A model generated the notes under the pieces. That model saw only the letters and a program-made list of their open reading frames with translations, had not been told where the DNA came from and made no database searches. Below are positions 52,927-62,191 of a stretch of DNA of 64,000 nucleotides, piece after piece. The stretch comes from Rhizomicrobium palustre (GTDB lineage Bacteria > Pseudomonadota > Alphaproteobacteria > Micropepsales > Micropepsaceae). The position numbers and the translations under genes were made by a program. The stretch covers positions 3,596,139 to 3,660,138 of the forward strand of contig NZ_JAASRM010000001.1 of the NCBI RefSeq assembly GCF_011761565.1, written 5' to 3'. How positions within the stretch are numbered: position 1 is the first letter of the stretch; every line of letters begins with the position of its first letter.

Positions 52927-54132
52927 TCATCGCGTCAGGCTTTTCAAAGGTATCGTGATCTGGGCGCGCAGGCCACGACGATCCCAGGTCTTCTCCAGCT
53001 TGCCGCCAAATTGGCGCGTAATGGCGTCGCGCAAAAGCTTGCTGCCGAAGCCATTCAGCTCTGGCTGCTCCGCGATTTCCCGCCCGCCATCTTCACGCCA
53101 GAATATCTCTACCGCGCCTTCGTTATTTTCCATCCAATTAATGGCGATGTGGCCATGATCAGAGGTTAGCGCACCATATTTCACAGCATTGGTGGTGAGT
53201 TCGTGAAAGATTAGTGCCATGCCGTTGAGGGCGCGTTCGCCCAGCGCGATGGTCGGCCCGGTGAGCGTGAAGCGGTCCGTCTCCGCCGTATTATGCGGCT
53301 CGACAATCGCCACCAATAGAGTGCGCAGATCCTGCGCCTCCGCCGCGCTAGTGCCGCCAAATCCTTTACGTACCAATGCATGGGCGCGGGCGAGGGCGTA
53401 GAAGCGCCCGTTCAGCGTCTCGGCCATTTGATCTTTGCTGAAGGTGGTCTTGGCTGTGAGCCCGACAAGGCTTTGAGCGATGGTGAAGAGGTTTTTCACC
53501 CGATGTGCCATTTCCCGGGTCAAGGTTTCCTGTTGCTCCACCGCGTTTTGCAGGAGCTGCTGGGTTTCACGTATGCGCAAGGCGATCCCGGCGAAGCGCG
53601 CCAGTTCGCTCGCCGCCTTGGCATGGCCGGCATGGAAATGGCCTTCACGTTCCGAAACGATCCAAAGCGTGCCTATTGGCTTTGCCCCTGCGTAGTGTAA
53701 CGGCACCAGTAATACTTCAGGTATGGCGATGCCCGCTTCGGCAACCCAGCTATAGAAGCGCTCGGGATGGCGGCAGAGAACCGGCCGGTTTTCATCCAGC
53801 GTAACGCCGCAAGGGCTGTAATTGCGCGGGGTCGTGGCGTTTTCAAAGGGCGCGAGGAGTCCTTTAAGGCAGCGCCAGCGGAATACGCCTGCCGTTTCCT
53901 CCAATATACTGAGCCCAGCGGAAACCCCTTGGGTTATTTCCTGGGCGCGTTCGACAAAGCGCGGCAGCACCTCTTCGGGCGCGTCCAACATCCGACCGGC
54001 GAGGTCTCGCAAGGCGTCCATTTGCAGAGGGTAATCGGCGTCGGTTTCTCGGCGCGTCTGCAATTGCTCGGTAATGTAGAGATCGTCCGGCCATGCGTCG
54101 GAGCGGGCCGGGTGTGTTACCGAAGGGTTCAT
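52927..54132 (-). CDS. GAF domain histidine kinase, HWE/HisKA_2 type
   Basis: A 401-residue soluble kinase. Residues 55-205 form a GAF-like sensor domain (VERAQEITQGVSAGLSIL; LVPLHYAGAKPIGTLWIV; FARFAGIALRI-type helix). EMAHRVKNLFTIAQSLV near residue 225 holds the phospho-His, and FHELTTNAVKYGALT, FWREDGGREI and GFGSKLL form the ATP site. Such kinases include phytochrome-like and general-stress input kinases of alphaproteobacteria. The ATG at 54132 has AAGGA five bases upstream. No response regulator is adjacent. Confidence 0.9.
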   Translation of the reverse strand: MNPSVTHPARSDAWPDDLYITEQLQTRRETDADYPLQMDALRDLAGRMLDAPEEVLPRFVERAQEITQGVSAGLSILEETAGVFRWRCLKGLLAPFENATTPRNYSPCGVTLDENRPVLCRHPERFYSWVAEAGIAIPEVLLVPLHYAGAKPIGTLWIVSEREGHFHAGHAKAASELARFAGIALRIRETQQLLQNAVEQQETLTREMAHRVKNLFTIAQSLVGLTAKTTFSKDQMAETLNGRFYALARAHALVRKGFGGTSAAEAQDLRTLLVAIVEPHNTAETDRFTLTGPTIALGERALNGMALIFHELTTNAVKYGALTSDHGHIAINWMENNEGAVEIFWREDGGREIAEQPELNGFGSKLLRDAITRQFGGKLEKTWDRRGLRAQITIPLKSLTR

Positions 54133-54291
54133 GCACATCCTTGTGCTATTCAATACGCGCTGGCCGTTCGCGTCTTTTTAGCAGCACGGATGCAGAATAG
54201 TTGCGGTGTAAAATCGCTTAATGCGCGTATTTATTTCGCCGCTGTTAGGGCAGGATTTGTACCCTTGGCCCGAATCGGCGCTGATAGACCC

Positions 54292-56052
54292 ATGCAGATC
54301 GAAAGTTCCTTTTCTGGCCGCAAATGGCAGTCGGTTGCCTGTGACGAAGAGCAGGCGCGTGCGCTTGTCCATGCCCATCAACTGCCAGCCGTGATGGCGC
54401 GGTTTTTGGTATCGCGCGGTGTCGCCATTGAGGAGGCGCAGGATTATCTGCATCCGACGTTGAAAAAGCTGCTGCCCGATCCCTTTGTGCTGAAGGACAT
54501 GGAGACGGCGGTGACGCGCGTGGTCGCGGCCATCGAGGCGGGCGAGAAGATTGCGGTTTTCGGCGATTACGATGTCGATGGATCCTGCTCGGCGGCTTTG
54601 TTTTCGGATTTTCTTGAACAGGTCTATGAAAAGCCCCGGCTTTATGTGCCCGACCGCATGACCGAGGGATATGGCCCTAACGCGGCGGCGCTTTTGGGAC
54701 TTCAGGCGGAAGGCATTTCGCTGGTGGTGACGGTGGATTGCGGCGCGGGCGCGATAGACGCGCTCACCAAAGCCCATGAGGCTGGCCTTGATGTGGTGAT
54801 CCTGGACCATCACGCCGCCGAAAACCTGCCGCCTGCCGTCGCGCATGTGAATCCCAATGCGGGTGGTGATGCTTCCGGCCTTACCTATGTTTGCGCTGCG
54901 GGCATCACCTTCCTTTTCCTCGTCGCGCTCAATCGCGCCCTGCGTCAGAAGGGCTGGTATGTGAGCCGCAGCGAGCCAAAGCTGCTCGACGCCATCGATC
55001 TCGTCGGCCTTGCCACGGTCTGCGATGTGGTGCCGCTTCTGGGGGTCAATCGCGCGTTCGTACGCGCAGGCCTCGCCAAGCTTGGTTCTCTTGAGCGGCC
55101 TGGCGTTGCAGCGCTGGCCAAGATTGGGGGCGCTACGGCGCCTTTCACGCCTTATCATTTGGGTTTCGTTTTTGGTCCGCGCATCAATGCGGGCGGTCGT
55201 GTGGGGCGCTGTGGCCTTGGTGTTGATCTTCTCACCGCGCGCGATCCTGCTTCGGCGGAGGACTTCGCCCAAGCGCTGGACACCCACAACCGCGAGCGCC
55301 AGGCGCTGGAGAAGCTCATTTTGGATGAAGCCATCACTATGGCCGCATCCGAAAGCGAGCAGCCTTTCATTCTGGTTTCTGGCGAGGGCTGGCATCCGGG
55401 CGTGGTCGGCATTGTGGCGGGCCGCCTGAAGGATCGTTTCAAGAAACCGGCCTTTGTGGCGGGCTTTGACGGTGTGGCGAGCGAGGGCGGCCTTCTGGGG
55501 CGTGGTTCGGCGCGTTCGGTGACAGGCGTCAATGTCGGTGCCATGATCCGCGCCGCGCGCGAGGCTGGTGTGATTGAGACTGGCGGCGGCCACGCCATGG
55601 CGGCGGGTTTCGGGCTTTACCCAGAGCAGGTCGAGCCCTTCCGTGATTTCCTTCTGGAGGCGTTTGAGGAGGGCGGTGTGCCCGAGCCAGAGCCGCTGCA
55701 GATTGATCTCGTGATCGCGCCTGCGGGCGCCACAGAAGGGCTAGTACGGGATCTGGCGCTGGCTGGGCCTTATGGCGCCAGCAACCCCGAGCCGATGCTG
55801 GTCGTTGCTGAGGCGATGGTCTCCTATGCGGACATTGTGGGGCAGGGCCATGTCCGCCTGCGCCTCTCAGGCTCGGACGGGGCGCGGCTCGACGCGATTG
55901 CCTTCCGCGCGGCCGACACGCCTTTGGGTCAGGCGCTGCTGAAGGCGCGAGGCACCAAGATCCATGCCGCCGGCCGGCTCAAGACTGATTCTTGGAATGG
56001 GGCCGTCCGTGTGCAGCTTCAGCTCGAGGATGCTTCTCCCGCTGGGGTTTAA
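54292..56052 (+). CDS. recJ: Single-stranded-DNA-specific exonuclease RecJ
   Basis: A 586-residue 5'-3' exonuclease for recombination and mismatch repair. IAVFGDYDVDGSCSAALFSDFL (motif I) near residue 85, VTVDCGAGAIDAL, VVILDHHAAENLP (DHH motif) near residue 165, and the DHHA1 part with GWHPGVVGIVAGRLKDRF and RGSARSVTGVN...GGGHAMAAGF are all present. The C-terminal OB domain has GHVRLRLSGSDGARLDAIAF. The start at 54292 gives the normal family length; an upstream open frame exists but is not RecJ-like. Confidence 0.97.
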   Translation: MQIESSFSGRKWQSVACDEEQARALVHAHQLPAVMARFLVSRGVAIEEAQDYLHPTLKKLLPDPFVLKDMETAVTRVVAAIEAGEKIAVFGDYDVDGSCSAALFSDFLEQVYEKPRLYVPDRMTEGYGPNAAALLGLQAEGISLVVTVDCGAGAIDALTKAHEAGLDVVILDHHAAENLPPAVAHVNPNAGGDASGLTYVCAAGITFLFLVALNRALRQKGWYVSRSEPKLLDAIDLVGLATVCDVVPLLGVNRAFVRAGLAKLGSLERPGVAALAKIGGATAPFTPYHLGFVFGPRINAGGRVGRCGLGVDLLTARDPASAEDFAQALDTHNRERQALEKLILDEAITMAASESEQPFILVSGEGWHPGVVGIVAGRLKDRFKKPAFVAGFDGVASEGGLLGRGSARSVTGVNVGAMIRAAREAGVIETGGGHAMAAGFGLYPEQVEPFRDFLLEAFEEGGVPEPEPLQIDLVIAPAGATEGLVRDLALAGPYGASNPEPMLVVAEAMVSYADIVGQGHVRLRLSGSDGARLDAIAFRAADTPLGQALLKARGTKIHAAGRLKTDSWNGAVRVQLQLEDASPAGV

Positions 56053-56224
56053 CGGTGCCTTTGCACCCCGTAAGAGGGGAGAAACTGGTTCTCATCGGCG
56101 TGCTAAAGCCGCTTTTTGGGCCTGCCGCACTCCCGCTAAGTGCCAGATTCTGCTGCAAAGCGTCCTCTGGCGGGAGGGATTGGCCGCATCCAGCAAAAGC
56201 GGTCAAATTGCCCCAACTCCGCGC

Positions 56225-56253
56225 TTGCAATGGCCACAGAGGCCCTATATAGC
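56225..56253 (+). promoter_or_regulatory. Promoter of tRNA-Glu
   Basis: TTGCAA (56225-56230), 17-base spacer, TATAGC (56248-56253), 33 bp before the tRNA. Confidence 0.5.
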
Positions 56254-56286
56254 CCTGCCTCCCGCGGCGATGCTGCGGTAACGGTA

Positions 56287-56361
56287 GCGCCCTTCGTCTA
56301 TCGGTTAGGACTCAAGATTTTCAATCTTGCAAGAGGGGTTCGACTCCCCTAGGGCGCGCCA
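56287..56361 (+). tRNA. tRNA-Glu (anticodon TTC)
   Basis: Acceptor stem GCGCCCT with AGGGCGC, D-arm around TCGGTTAGGA, anticodon stem CAAGA/TCTTG with loop TTTTCAA (anticodon TTC), T-arm AGGGG-TTCGACT-CCCCT, discriminator G and an encoded CCA. All stems pair. The last 12 bases are repeated at 58271-58282. Confidence 0.96.
56350..56361 (+). repeat. 3' end of tRNA-Glu, first copy of a direct repeat (possible attachment site)
   Basis: TAGGGCGCGCCA, preceded by CGACTCCCC. The partner copy is at 58271-58282, 1,921 bp downstream in the same orientation. Confidence 0.5.
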
Positions 56362-56432
56362 AAATCTCCTAAAATCAATGGGTTAGAAGCACGGGTTTGG
56401 GACGCGTTCCCTTTCCGGTTCCATCGCGCAGC

Positions 56433-58181
56433 CTATCCGGCGGATCGGCGAAAGGTCAGGCCGGAGTAGGTGAGGACGCCGTCTTCGCTGAAGCGAACGA
56501 GTTCTCCCGTCGTCTCGGGTCCAAGACCACCGGTGAAGGCGTGCCGTGGTCCGGCGACCACCATCGGATAGGTGAAGGCACCGCTGTTATAGACCAGCTG
56601 CAGCTGCATCAGGCGCTCTTGCAGGATATTGATCTCAGCGGCGAGGATCTGTTCGGCGCCGGGTATCTGATAGCCGAAGTGGTCATAGCGTCCGGCGCGC
56701 GCGCGCCAAGACTCGGCCAGCGGCGCCGTGACGACGCGGTATCCCGCCTGATGCTCGCCGTCGTCGTCCGATTGGCTGAACAGGACGTGGTAGGGGCCGA
56801 CCTCGGCAAAGCGGTAGCGCTCCCCGACAACCACCTGCGGCTGGCCGCCATCTGCCTTCCTGAGGGGCTGAAAGCTTCCATCCGAGAGTGGGCGCAACCG
56901 GATCCGCCCGTCAGGCTCGTCGAGCGTCAGTCCGTCCCCGTCGAGCGTGATGGTTGCGAAGGTGCGCTTTCGGGGATAGTCGCCGACATGCGCGGCCAGG
57001 GCCTCGGTCGCGAGGGTGACCGGCGTGGCGTTCGGATCGACCGGCGGGAGGTGAGGCGAGGGGCGGATATCCTCTGTCTTCAGCCCGTAGTCCTCGAGCA
57101 CCCGGAAGGCGAACGCGCTCGCCAGGGCATCCCCGCCCACGCTGTTGACCAGGATGGCGGCCGCGATCCGCTTTTGCGGCAAGAGCAGCAGAGCGGCGTT
57201 AGCAAAACCGGTGCTTCCCGCATGATACATCGCGAAGGCGCCGCCGCGCTGGAACATGAACCAGCCCAGGCCCTTCTTGTTCGTCTCGATCGCGATGTGA
57301 GCGTTGGAAAGGCGGAACATCGCCTGGACCGAGGCCGGGTCGATCAGGGGGCTGGGTGCGCCGCCCCAGGCTTTCATCAGGCCGATGGCGTAGCGCGCCA
57401 GATCTTCGACGCTGGAGTAGAGGCCGCCGGCGGGCTGGTCGCGAAGCTCCAGCGGTGGGGTGGGGCGTCCGTCCTGATAGTAGAGGCGCGCGCGTGCCGG
57501 AAGACCCGCCTCTGTGGCGAAGCCGGATCGCGCCATGCCCATTGGCCGAAGGATCCGGGACCGCACGTAGTCCGGATAGGCCTGGCCGCTGACGTTGCGT
57601 ATGACGTTGCCGAGCAGGCTATAGCCAATGTTCGAATAGAGGCCGATCGTCTGGGGCCAGGCCGCGAGTTCCGTGTCGTTCAGGAGATCGACGACGTTGG
57701 TGTAGTCGGCGCTCTCCAGTCCCGTGTTCTTGAAGACATCGCTGGGAAGTCCGGACGTGTGGGTCATGACCGATCGCACGGTCACGCGGTTGAAATCGGC
57801 GCCGCGCGTACCGATACGCAGATTTGGGACGAAGTCGCGGACGGGCCTGTCAATGTCGACGCGACCCTCGGCCCGCAGTTGCATCAGGGCTAGCGCGGTG
57901 AAGGTTTTGGTCACGGAGCCGATCGGCACGATCGTGTCTGGGCGCATGGCGATGCCGTTCTCACGGTCCGCGTGGCCGAAACCTTCCGCCCAGACGACCG
58001 CGTTCTCTTGGACCAGGATCGCGCTGGCGCCGGTCAGCCGGTGGCGTGCCATGCCGTCGCCGATCAGCTTGCGATAGTCGTCGATCCGCCCGCTATCGGC
58101 GACCGGTTTCGCCAAGACCGCGGGTGCGAGGGCCATCGCGGCGGTCGTTACCCCTGCCTGGATCAAGGCTCGACGATGCAT
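56433..58181 (-). CDS. Serine hydrolase of the beta-lactamase family, exported
   Basis: A 582-residue protein with a signal peptide (RRALIQAGVTTAAMALAPAVLA). SVTK near residue 90 is the SxxK motif, YSNIGY near residue 184 is YxN, and HAGSTG near residue 320 takes the KTG place. The C-terminal 200 residues are beta-rich (AAHVGDY; YRFAEVGPYHVLF), as in ClbP/AmpH-like esterases and peptidases. By eye its codons are more GC-rich at third positions than its neighbours. It is the only gene between the tRNA-Glu end and its repeated copy, which suggests transfer. Confidence 0.87.
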   Translation of the reverse strand: MHRRALIQAGVTTAAMALAPAVLAKPVADSGRIDDYRKLIGDGMARHRLTGASAILVQENAVVWAEGFGHADRENGIAMRPDTIVPIGSVTKTFTALALMQLRAEGRVDIDRPVRDFVPNLRIGTRGADFNRVTVRSVMTHTSGLPSDVFKNTGLESADYTNVVDLLNDTELAAWPQTIGLYSNIGYSLLGNVIRNVSGQAYPDYVRSRILRPMGMARSGFATEAGLPARARLYYQDGRPTPPLELRDQPAGGLYSSVEDLARYAIGLMKAWGGAPSPLIDPASVQAMFRLSNAHIAIETNKKGLGWFMFQRGGAFAMYHAGSTGFANAALLLLPQKRIAAAILVNSVGGDALASAFAFRVLEDYGLKTEDIRPSPHLPPVDPNATPVTLATEALAAHVGDYPRKRTFATITLDGDGLTLDEPDGRIRLRPLSDGSFQPLRKADGGQPQVVVGERYRFAEVGPYHVLFSQSDDDGEHQAGYRVVTAPLAESWRARAGRYDHFGYQIPGAEQILAAEINILQERLMQLQLVYNSGAFTYPMVVAGPRHAFTGGLGPETTGELVRFSEDGVLTYSGLTFRRSAG

Positions 58182-58270
58182 GGTGTTCCATCTCCTCGAT
58201 GAGCCTGAATCAGATCGCGCCGATTATACCAATGGTCCAGACGCCAGGAACCCGCCGCTCATCGACTCTA

Positions 58271-58282
58271 TAGGGCGCGCCA
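58271..58282 (+). repeat. Second copy of the tRNA-Glu 3' end
   Basis: TAGGGCGCGCCA, preceded by TCGACTCTA compared with TCGACTCCCC in the tRNA. It marks the far side of the serine hydrolase segment. Confidence 0.5.
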
Positions 58283-58413
58283 GCTTTCTCTCAGAACATC
58301 GTGATCAGGCAATGCTACGCAAAGCTTTGCGTGGCTCCCTAAAGTCCATATTTCCATTGCGGGATATAATCATCGGATCTATCTTTGGTTGTATAGCCGT
58401 AAGGGAGGCCGTT

Positions 58414-58749
58414 ATGCGCTGGGCTCTGATCGTGGCGGTGGGAAGCATTCTTCTCGCAAGTGTTCCGGCATCCGCCGGCACCTTCGTTATTAAAGTCTCG
58501 AAACCAAATGGCAGTTGGTCGGCGTATCTCGACGACCAAGGTGATTGCAGCCGGGCCGCAGGATATCGCAACACAAGCTGGATGAGCGGAAATTGGCTAG
58601 GCCCGATACACTATTCTGAAGCCGATCGCGCAGCCCAACTAGATCGTTATTGGGCCTGCATGGCCGCGAAGGGCTATCGCGGCGATCCCAATGGCTTCAA
58701 GGCGGAAACCATCAGCTATTCCAAAACACCGCCGCGTTATACCCCGTAG
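58414..58749 (+). CDS. Small exported protein of unknown function
   Basis: A 111-residue protein with a signal peptide ending near ASAG. The mature part is aromatic and has two cysteines (DDQGDCSRA; YWACMAAKGY). No family recognised. AAGGGAGG precedes the ATG at 58414. Single gene. Confidence 0.65.
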   Translation: MRWALIVAVGSILLASVPASAGTFVIKVSKPNGSWSAYLDDQGDCSRAAGYRNTSWMSGNWLGPIHYSEADRAAQLDRYWACMAAKGYRGDPNGFKAETISYSKTPPRYTP

Positions 58750-58875
58750 CCCCCGTAATCATCGCGCTTGTTTGTACAGCGAACAAATACAACCTCCGCG
58801 GAGGATGGGATGTTTGCTGCGGCATTCAATGCGGCTTGTGCTAGCTTTTTGCTTGTTGGCAAAGAGGAGCCCTTC

Positions 58876-59247
58876 ATGCGCGTGATGGTGTTGGTGAAAG
58901 CTACCGAAGACAGCGAAAAAGGCATTCTTCCTGCCCCGTCGCTGTTCGAGGCGATGGGGAAATTCAATGAAGAACTCCAGCAGGCTGGTATTCTGCGTGC
59001 AGCCGATGGGTTGAAGCCGACTACGCATGCCAAGCGGGTTGCTTTTGATGGTGACGCGCGCAGTGTCATGGATGGGCCCTTCGGTGAACCAAACGATCTG
59101 GTAGCTGGGTTCTGGATTTGGGAGGTCACGGATATGGAGGAGGCGGTCGCCTGGGTGAAGCGCTGCCCCAATCCCATGCCGGGCAAAAGCGAAATCGAAA
59201 TCCGCCCGTTTTACGAAATGAGCGATTTTGAAGGGCTGCTGAAATAG
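58876..59247 (+). CDS. YCII/DGPF-domain protein
   Basis: A 123-residue YCII-like protein. MRVMVLVKATEDSEKG opens the ferredoxin-like fold and MDGPFGEPNDLVAGFWIWEV carries the DGPF signature. Members are dehydrochlorinase-like or are fused to ECF sigma factors; activity here is unknown. The ATG at 58876 has GAGGAG six bases upstream. Confidence 0.88.
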   Translation: MRVMVLVKATEDSEKGILPAPSLFEAMGKFNEELQQAGILRAADGLKPTTHAKRVAFDGDARSVMDGPFGEPNDLVAGFWIWEVTDMEEAVAWVKRCPNPMPGKSEIEIRPFYEMSDFEGLLK

Positions 59248-59288
59248 CTCTTTTCCCTACCATTCATGCCACACCGCGTTTTTTGCGC

Positions 59289-59319
59289 TTGACTTAGAGT
59301 GCGCTCTAACTCGTAGCTT
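59289..59319 (+). promoter_or_regulatory. MerR-type promoter-operator
   Basis: TTGACT (59289-59294) and TAGCTT (59314-59319) separated by 19 bases. The palindrome TTAGAG-TGCG-CTCTAA (59294-59309) fills the spacer. The long spacer and central dyad are the standard MerR-family arrangement. Confidence 0.75.
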
Positions 59320-59349
59320 CTTGGGCGTTGTGATGAGATTTCGGCCTGG

Positions 59350-59772
59350 ATGACCATCGGCGAGTTGGCAAGGAAAACGGGACTTTCTGCGCATACCATC
59401 CGGTATTACGAGCGCATCGGCCTGTTGCCTTATGCGCATCGCGATGGCTATCGCCGCGATTACGACGCCTCGATCCTCACCTGGATCGCGTTTCTTCTCC
59501 GCCTCAAATCGACCGGAATGCCTATTCGCGAGATGCTGCGCTACGCGGCGCTGCGGGAAAAGGGAATCGGTACCGAGACGGAGCGGCGTCTGCTTCTGGA
59601 ACGCCATCGCGCTGCGGTTAAAAAGCAGCTCAGCGATCTGAAGGCCTGGCTTCTCATCCTCGATGACAAAATCGCCGGATATGCCCGCGCGGAAACGAGG
59701 AGCAAAGACCATGCAAACGCAAACCGACACAAACCAAAGCCGGCTCGAACGCGGCAAGCGCGCGCTCGCTGA
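59350..59772 (+). CDS. MerR-family transcriptional regulator
   Basis: A 140-residue regulator. TIGELARKTGLSAHTIRYYERIGLLPYAHRDGYRRDYD is the N-terminal winged helix; LLERHRAAVKKQLSDLKAWL is the dimer coiled coil. There is no cysteine cluster, so it probably senses an organic or redox signal rather than a metal. It lies behind its own palindromic operator and overlaps the next gene by 62 bases, so the two are cotranscribed. Confidence 0.92.
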   Translation: MTIGELARKTGLSAHTIRYYERIGLLPYAHRDGYRRDYDASILTWIAFLLRLKSTGMPIREMLRYAALREKGIGTETERRLLLERHRAAVKKQLSDLKAWLLILDDKIAGYARAETRSKDHANANRHKPKPARTRQARAR

Positions 59773-60112
59773 GATAGACGGTGAGGCGGGGCAGAAGGTG
59801 GTGGAGGCGCTCGCCGGTATCGCCCCCGATTTCGCCACCTATCTCTTCGAATTCCCGTTTGGCGATATTTATACGCGCCCCGGCTTGAGCCTGCGCGATC
59901 GCGAGATTGCCACCATCGCGGCGCTGGCGGCGATGGGGACAGCGCAGCCGCAATTGAAGGTGCATATCGCCGCCGGGCTCAATGTTGGGCTGAGCCGCGA
60001 CGAGATCGTCGAGATTTTGATGCAGATGGCGGTTTATGCCGGGTTTCCTGCGGCGCTGAACGGCCTCTTTGCCGCCAAGGAGGTATTTTCCGCATTGCCG
60101 CAGCCAGAATAA
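59711..60112 (+). CDS. Carboxymuconolactone decarboxylase family protein
   Basis: A 133-residue helical protein. GLSLRDREIATIAALAAMGTAQPQLKVHIAAGLNVGLSRDEIVEILMQMAVYAGFPAALNGL is the CMD domain. There is no CxxC, so it belongs to the decarboxylase-like rather than the AhpD peroxidase-like branch. The ATG at 59711 has GAGGAG eight bases upstream and lies inside the end of the MerR gene. Confidence 0.9.
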   Translation: MQTQTDTNQSRLERGKRALAEIDGEAGQKVVEALAGIAPDFATYLFEFPFGDIYTRPGLSLRDREIATIAALAAMGTAQPQLKVHIAAGLNVGLSRDEIVEILMQMAVYAGFPAALNGLFAAKEVFSALPQPE

Positions 60113-60166
60113 AGCCGCAAAGCTTAAATCTTACGGGGCGGGGCAAAGCATGCTATTGGCCCGCCC

Positions 60167-62191
60167 ATGACTGTGCCTGCGTCCCCAAAGCCCCTATTTT
60201 CTTACCGGAAATACTGGGCCCATCGTTTCGGTAAAGCGCCTTTCCTGCCTATGGGCCGGGAAGAGATGGAGGCGCTTGGCTGGGATTCCTGCGATGTGAT
60301 CCTGGTGACCGGCGACGCCTATATCGATCACCCCAGTTTCGGTATGGCGATCATCGGCCGCCTCTTGGAGGCGCAGGGCTTTCGCGTCGGCATCATCTCG
60401 CAGCCCGATTGGCGCGATGCATCTGCCTTCAAGGCGCTGGGCAAGCCCAACCTCTATTTCGGGGTGACGGCGGGCAACATGGATTCCATGGTCAACCGCT
60501 ACACCTCCGACCGCAAGATCCGCCACAACGACGCCTATACGGCGGGCGGTGAGGGCGGCAAGCGGCCGGATCGTGCCGTCATCGTCTATGCTCAGCGCTG
60601 CCGCGAAGCCTATGACGTGCCGATCGTGCTCGGCGGCATTGAAGCGAGCCTGCGCCGCATCGCCCATTACGATTACTGGTCGGATAAGGTGCGCCGCTCG
60701 ATCCTCTTCGATGCCAAGGCCGATCTTCTTCTGTATGGCAATGCCGAGCGTGCGCTGGTGGAAGTAACCCATCGCATCGCTAAGGGCGGCATCAACCAGG
60801 ATTTCTCCGATGTGCGGGGCGTGGCGTTTGCGCGCGACAAGCTGCCGGAAGGCTGGAGCGAAGCGCCCGCGGACGATATCGACTCTCCCGAGGAAGGCCG
60901 TGCCCGCCGCGGAGAAGAGAACATCGCCATTCGCTTGCCGTCCTTCGATCAGGTGGCGGCGGATAAAGAAACCTATGCCCGCGCCAGCCGCGTGCTGCAT
61001 AAGGAAGCCAATCCCGGCCATGCGCGCCCCTTGATCCAGCGCCATGGCGATCGCGAGCTGTGGGTGACCCCGCCGCCGATCCCTCTTACCACGCCGGAAA
61101 TGGATGCGGTTTACGACATTGATTATGCGCGTGCGCCTCATCCGTCCTACAACGGCGCGAAGATTCCCGCCTGGGAGATGATCCGCAATTCGGTCACCAT
61201 CATGCGCGGCTGCTTCGGCGGCTGTTCCTTCTGCTCCATCACCGAGCATGAAGGCCGCGTGATCCAATCGCGCTCGCATGAATCCATCCTGCGCGAAATC
61301 GAAGAGGTGCGCGATAAGACCGAAGGGTTTACCGGCATCATTTCGGATATCGGCGGGCCGACGGCGAATATGTACCGCATGGCGTGCAAGGATAAGGAAA
61401 CCGAAAGCCTTTGCCGCCGCCCGTCCTGTGTCTTCCCTGATGTTTGCAAAAACCTGAATACCAGCCATGACAGCCTGATCGAGCTCTATCGCAAAGCCCG
61501 CGCGATCCCCGGCATCAAGAAGGTGTTTGTCGCCTCTGGCGTGCGCTACGACCTTGCTGTGAAGAGCCCGGCCTATATCAAGGAACTGGTTGAGCATCAT
61601 GTCGGCGGTTATCTGAAAATTGCGCCGGAGCACACCGAAGAAGGCCCGCTGTCGAAGATGATGAAGCCGGGTATCGGCACATATGACCGCTTCAAGCAGC
61701 TTTTCGATGCCGCCGCCCGCGCGGCCAAGAAAGAATACTATCTCATTCCGTATTTCATCGCTGCCCATCCCGGCACCACCGATGAAGACATGATGAACCT
61801 GGCGCTGTGGCTGAAGAAGAATGGCTATCGCGCCGATCAGGTTCAGACCTATTTACCGTCGCCGATGGCGCTTTCCACCGCCATGTATCACTCGGGCTTC
61901 AATCCCTTGAAGCCGGTCCGCCGCGGGTCTTCGGAAGCGGTGGATGCGGTGAAGGGATTGCGCCAGCGCCGCCTGCATAAGGCGTTCCTGCGCTATCACG
62001 ACCCGGAAAACTGGCCGATGCTGCGCGAGGCCTTGAAGGCCATGGGCCGTGCCGATCTGATCGGCCCTGGCAAGCGTCATCTCGTGCCCGTCTGGCAACC
62101 CGCTGGGACTGGTCGCGGCGGCGAGGGCGCGCGTGCGGGGCGCAAACACGCCCCGCAGGGCCGTAAATTCGTGACCAAGGGGCTGAGCTAG
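60167..62191 (+). CDS. YgiQ-family radical SAM protein
   Basis: A 674-residue protein. An N-terminal B12-binding-like region ([21 protein letters not shown]) is followed by the radical SAM core with CFGGCSFC near residue 348 for the 4Fe-4S cluster, and a C-terminal [29 protein letters not shown] segment typical of YgiQ. The substrate of the family is not known. The end overlaps the convergent PepSY gene by four bases. Confidence 0.95.
   Translation: MTVPASPKPLFSYRKYWAHRFGKAPFLPMGREEMEALGWDSCDVILVTGDAYIDHPSFGMAIIGRLLEAQGFRVGIISQPDWRDASAFKALGKPNLYFGVTAGNMDSMVNRYTSDRKIRHNDAYTAGGEGGKRPDRAVIVYAQRCREAYDVPIVLGGIEASLRRIAHYDYWSDKVRRSILFDAKADLLLYGNAERALVEVTHRIAKGGINQDFSDVRGVAFARDKLPEGWSEAPADDIDSPEEGRARRGEENIAIRLPSFDQVAADKETYARASRVLHKEANPGHARPLIQRHGDRELWVTPPPIPLTTPEMDAVYDIDYARAPHPSYNGAKIPAWEMIRNSVTIMRGCFGGCSFCSITEHEGRVIQSRSHESILREIEEVRDKTEGFTGIISDIGGPTANMYRMACKDKETESLCRRPSCVFPDVCKNLNTSHDSLIELYRKARAIPGIKKVFVASGVRYDLAVKSPAYIKELVEHHVGGYLKIAPEHTEEGPLSKMMKPGIGTYDRFKQLFDAAARAAKKEYYLIPYFIAAHPGTTDEDMMNLALWLKKNGYRADQVQTYLPSPMALSTAMYHSGFNPLKPVRRGSSEAVDAVKGLRQRRLHKAFLRYHDPENWPMLREALKAMGRADLIGPGKRHLVPVWQPAGTGRGGEGARAGRKHAPQGRKFVTKGLS

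Noticed and set aside
54178-55593. 471-codon antisense frame in recJ
   Set aside because: recJ has all family motifs on the plus strand; the antisense frame has no recognisable features.
58260-58282. Sequence resembling a T7 promoter plus an AscI site, as if from a vector
   Set aside because: The match to the T7 consensus is incomplete (two bases missing and the 5' part absent), and the stretch is explained better as a copy of the tRNA-Glu end.
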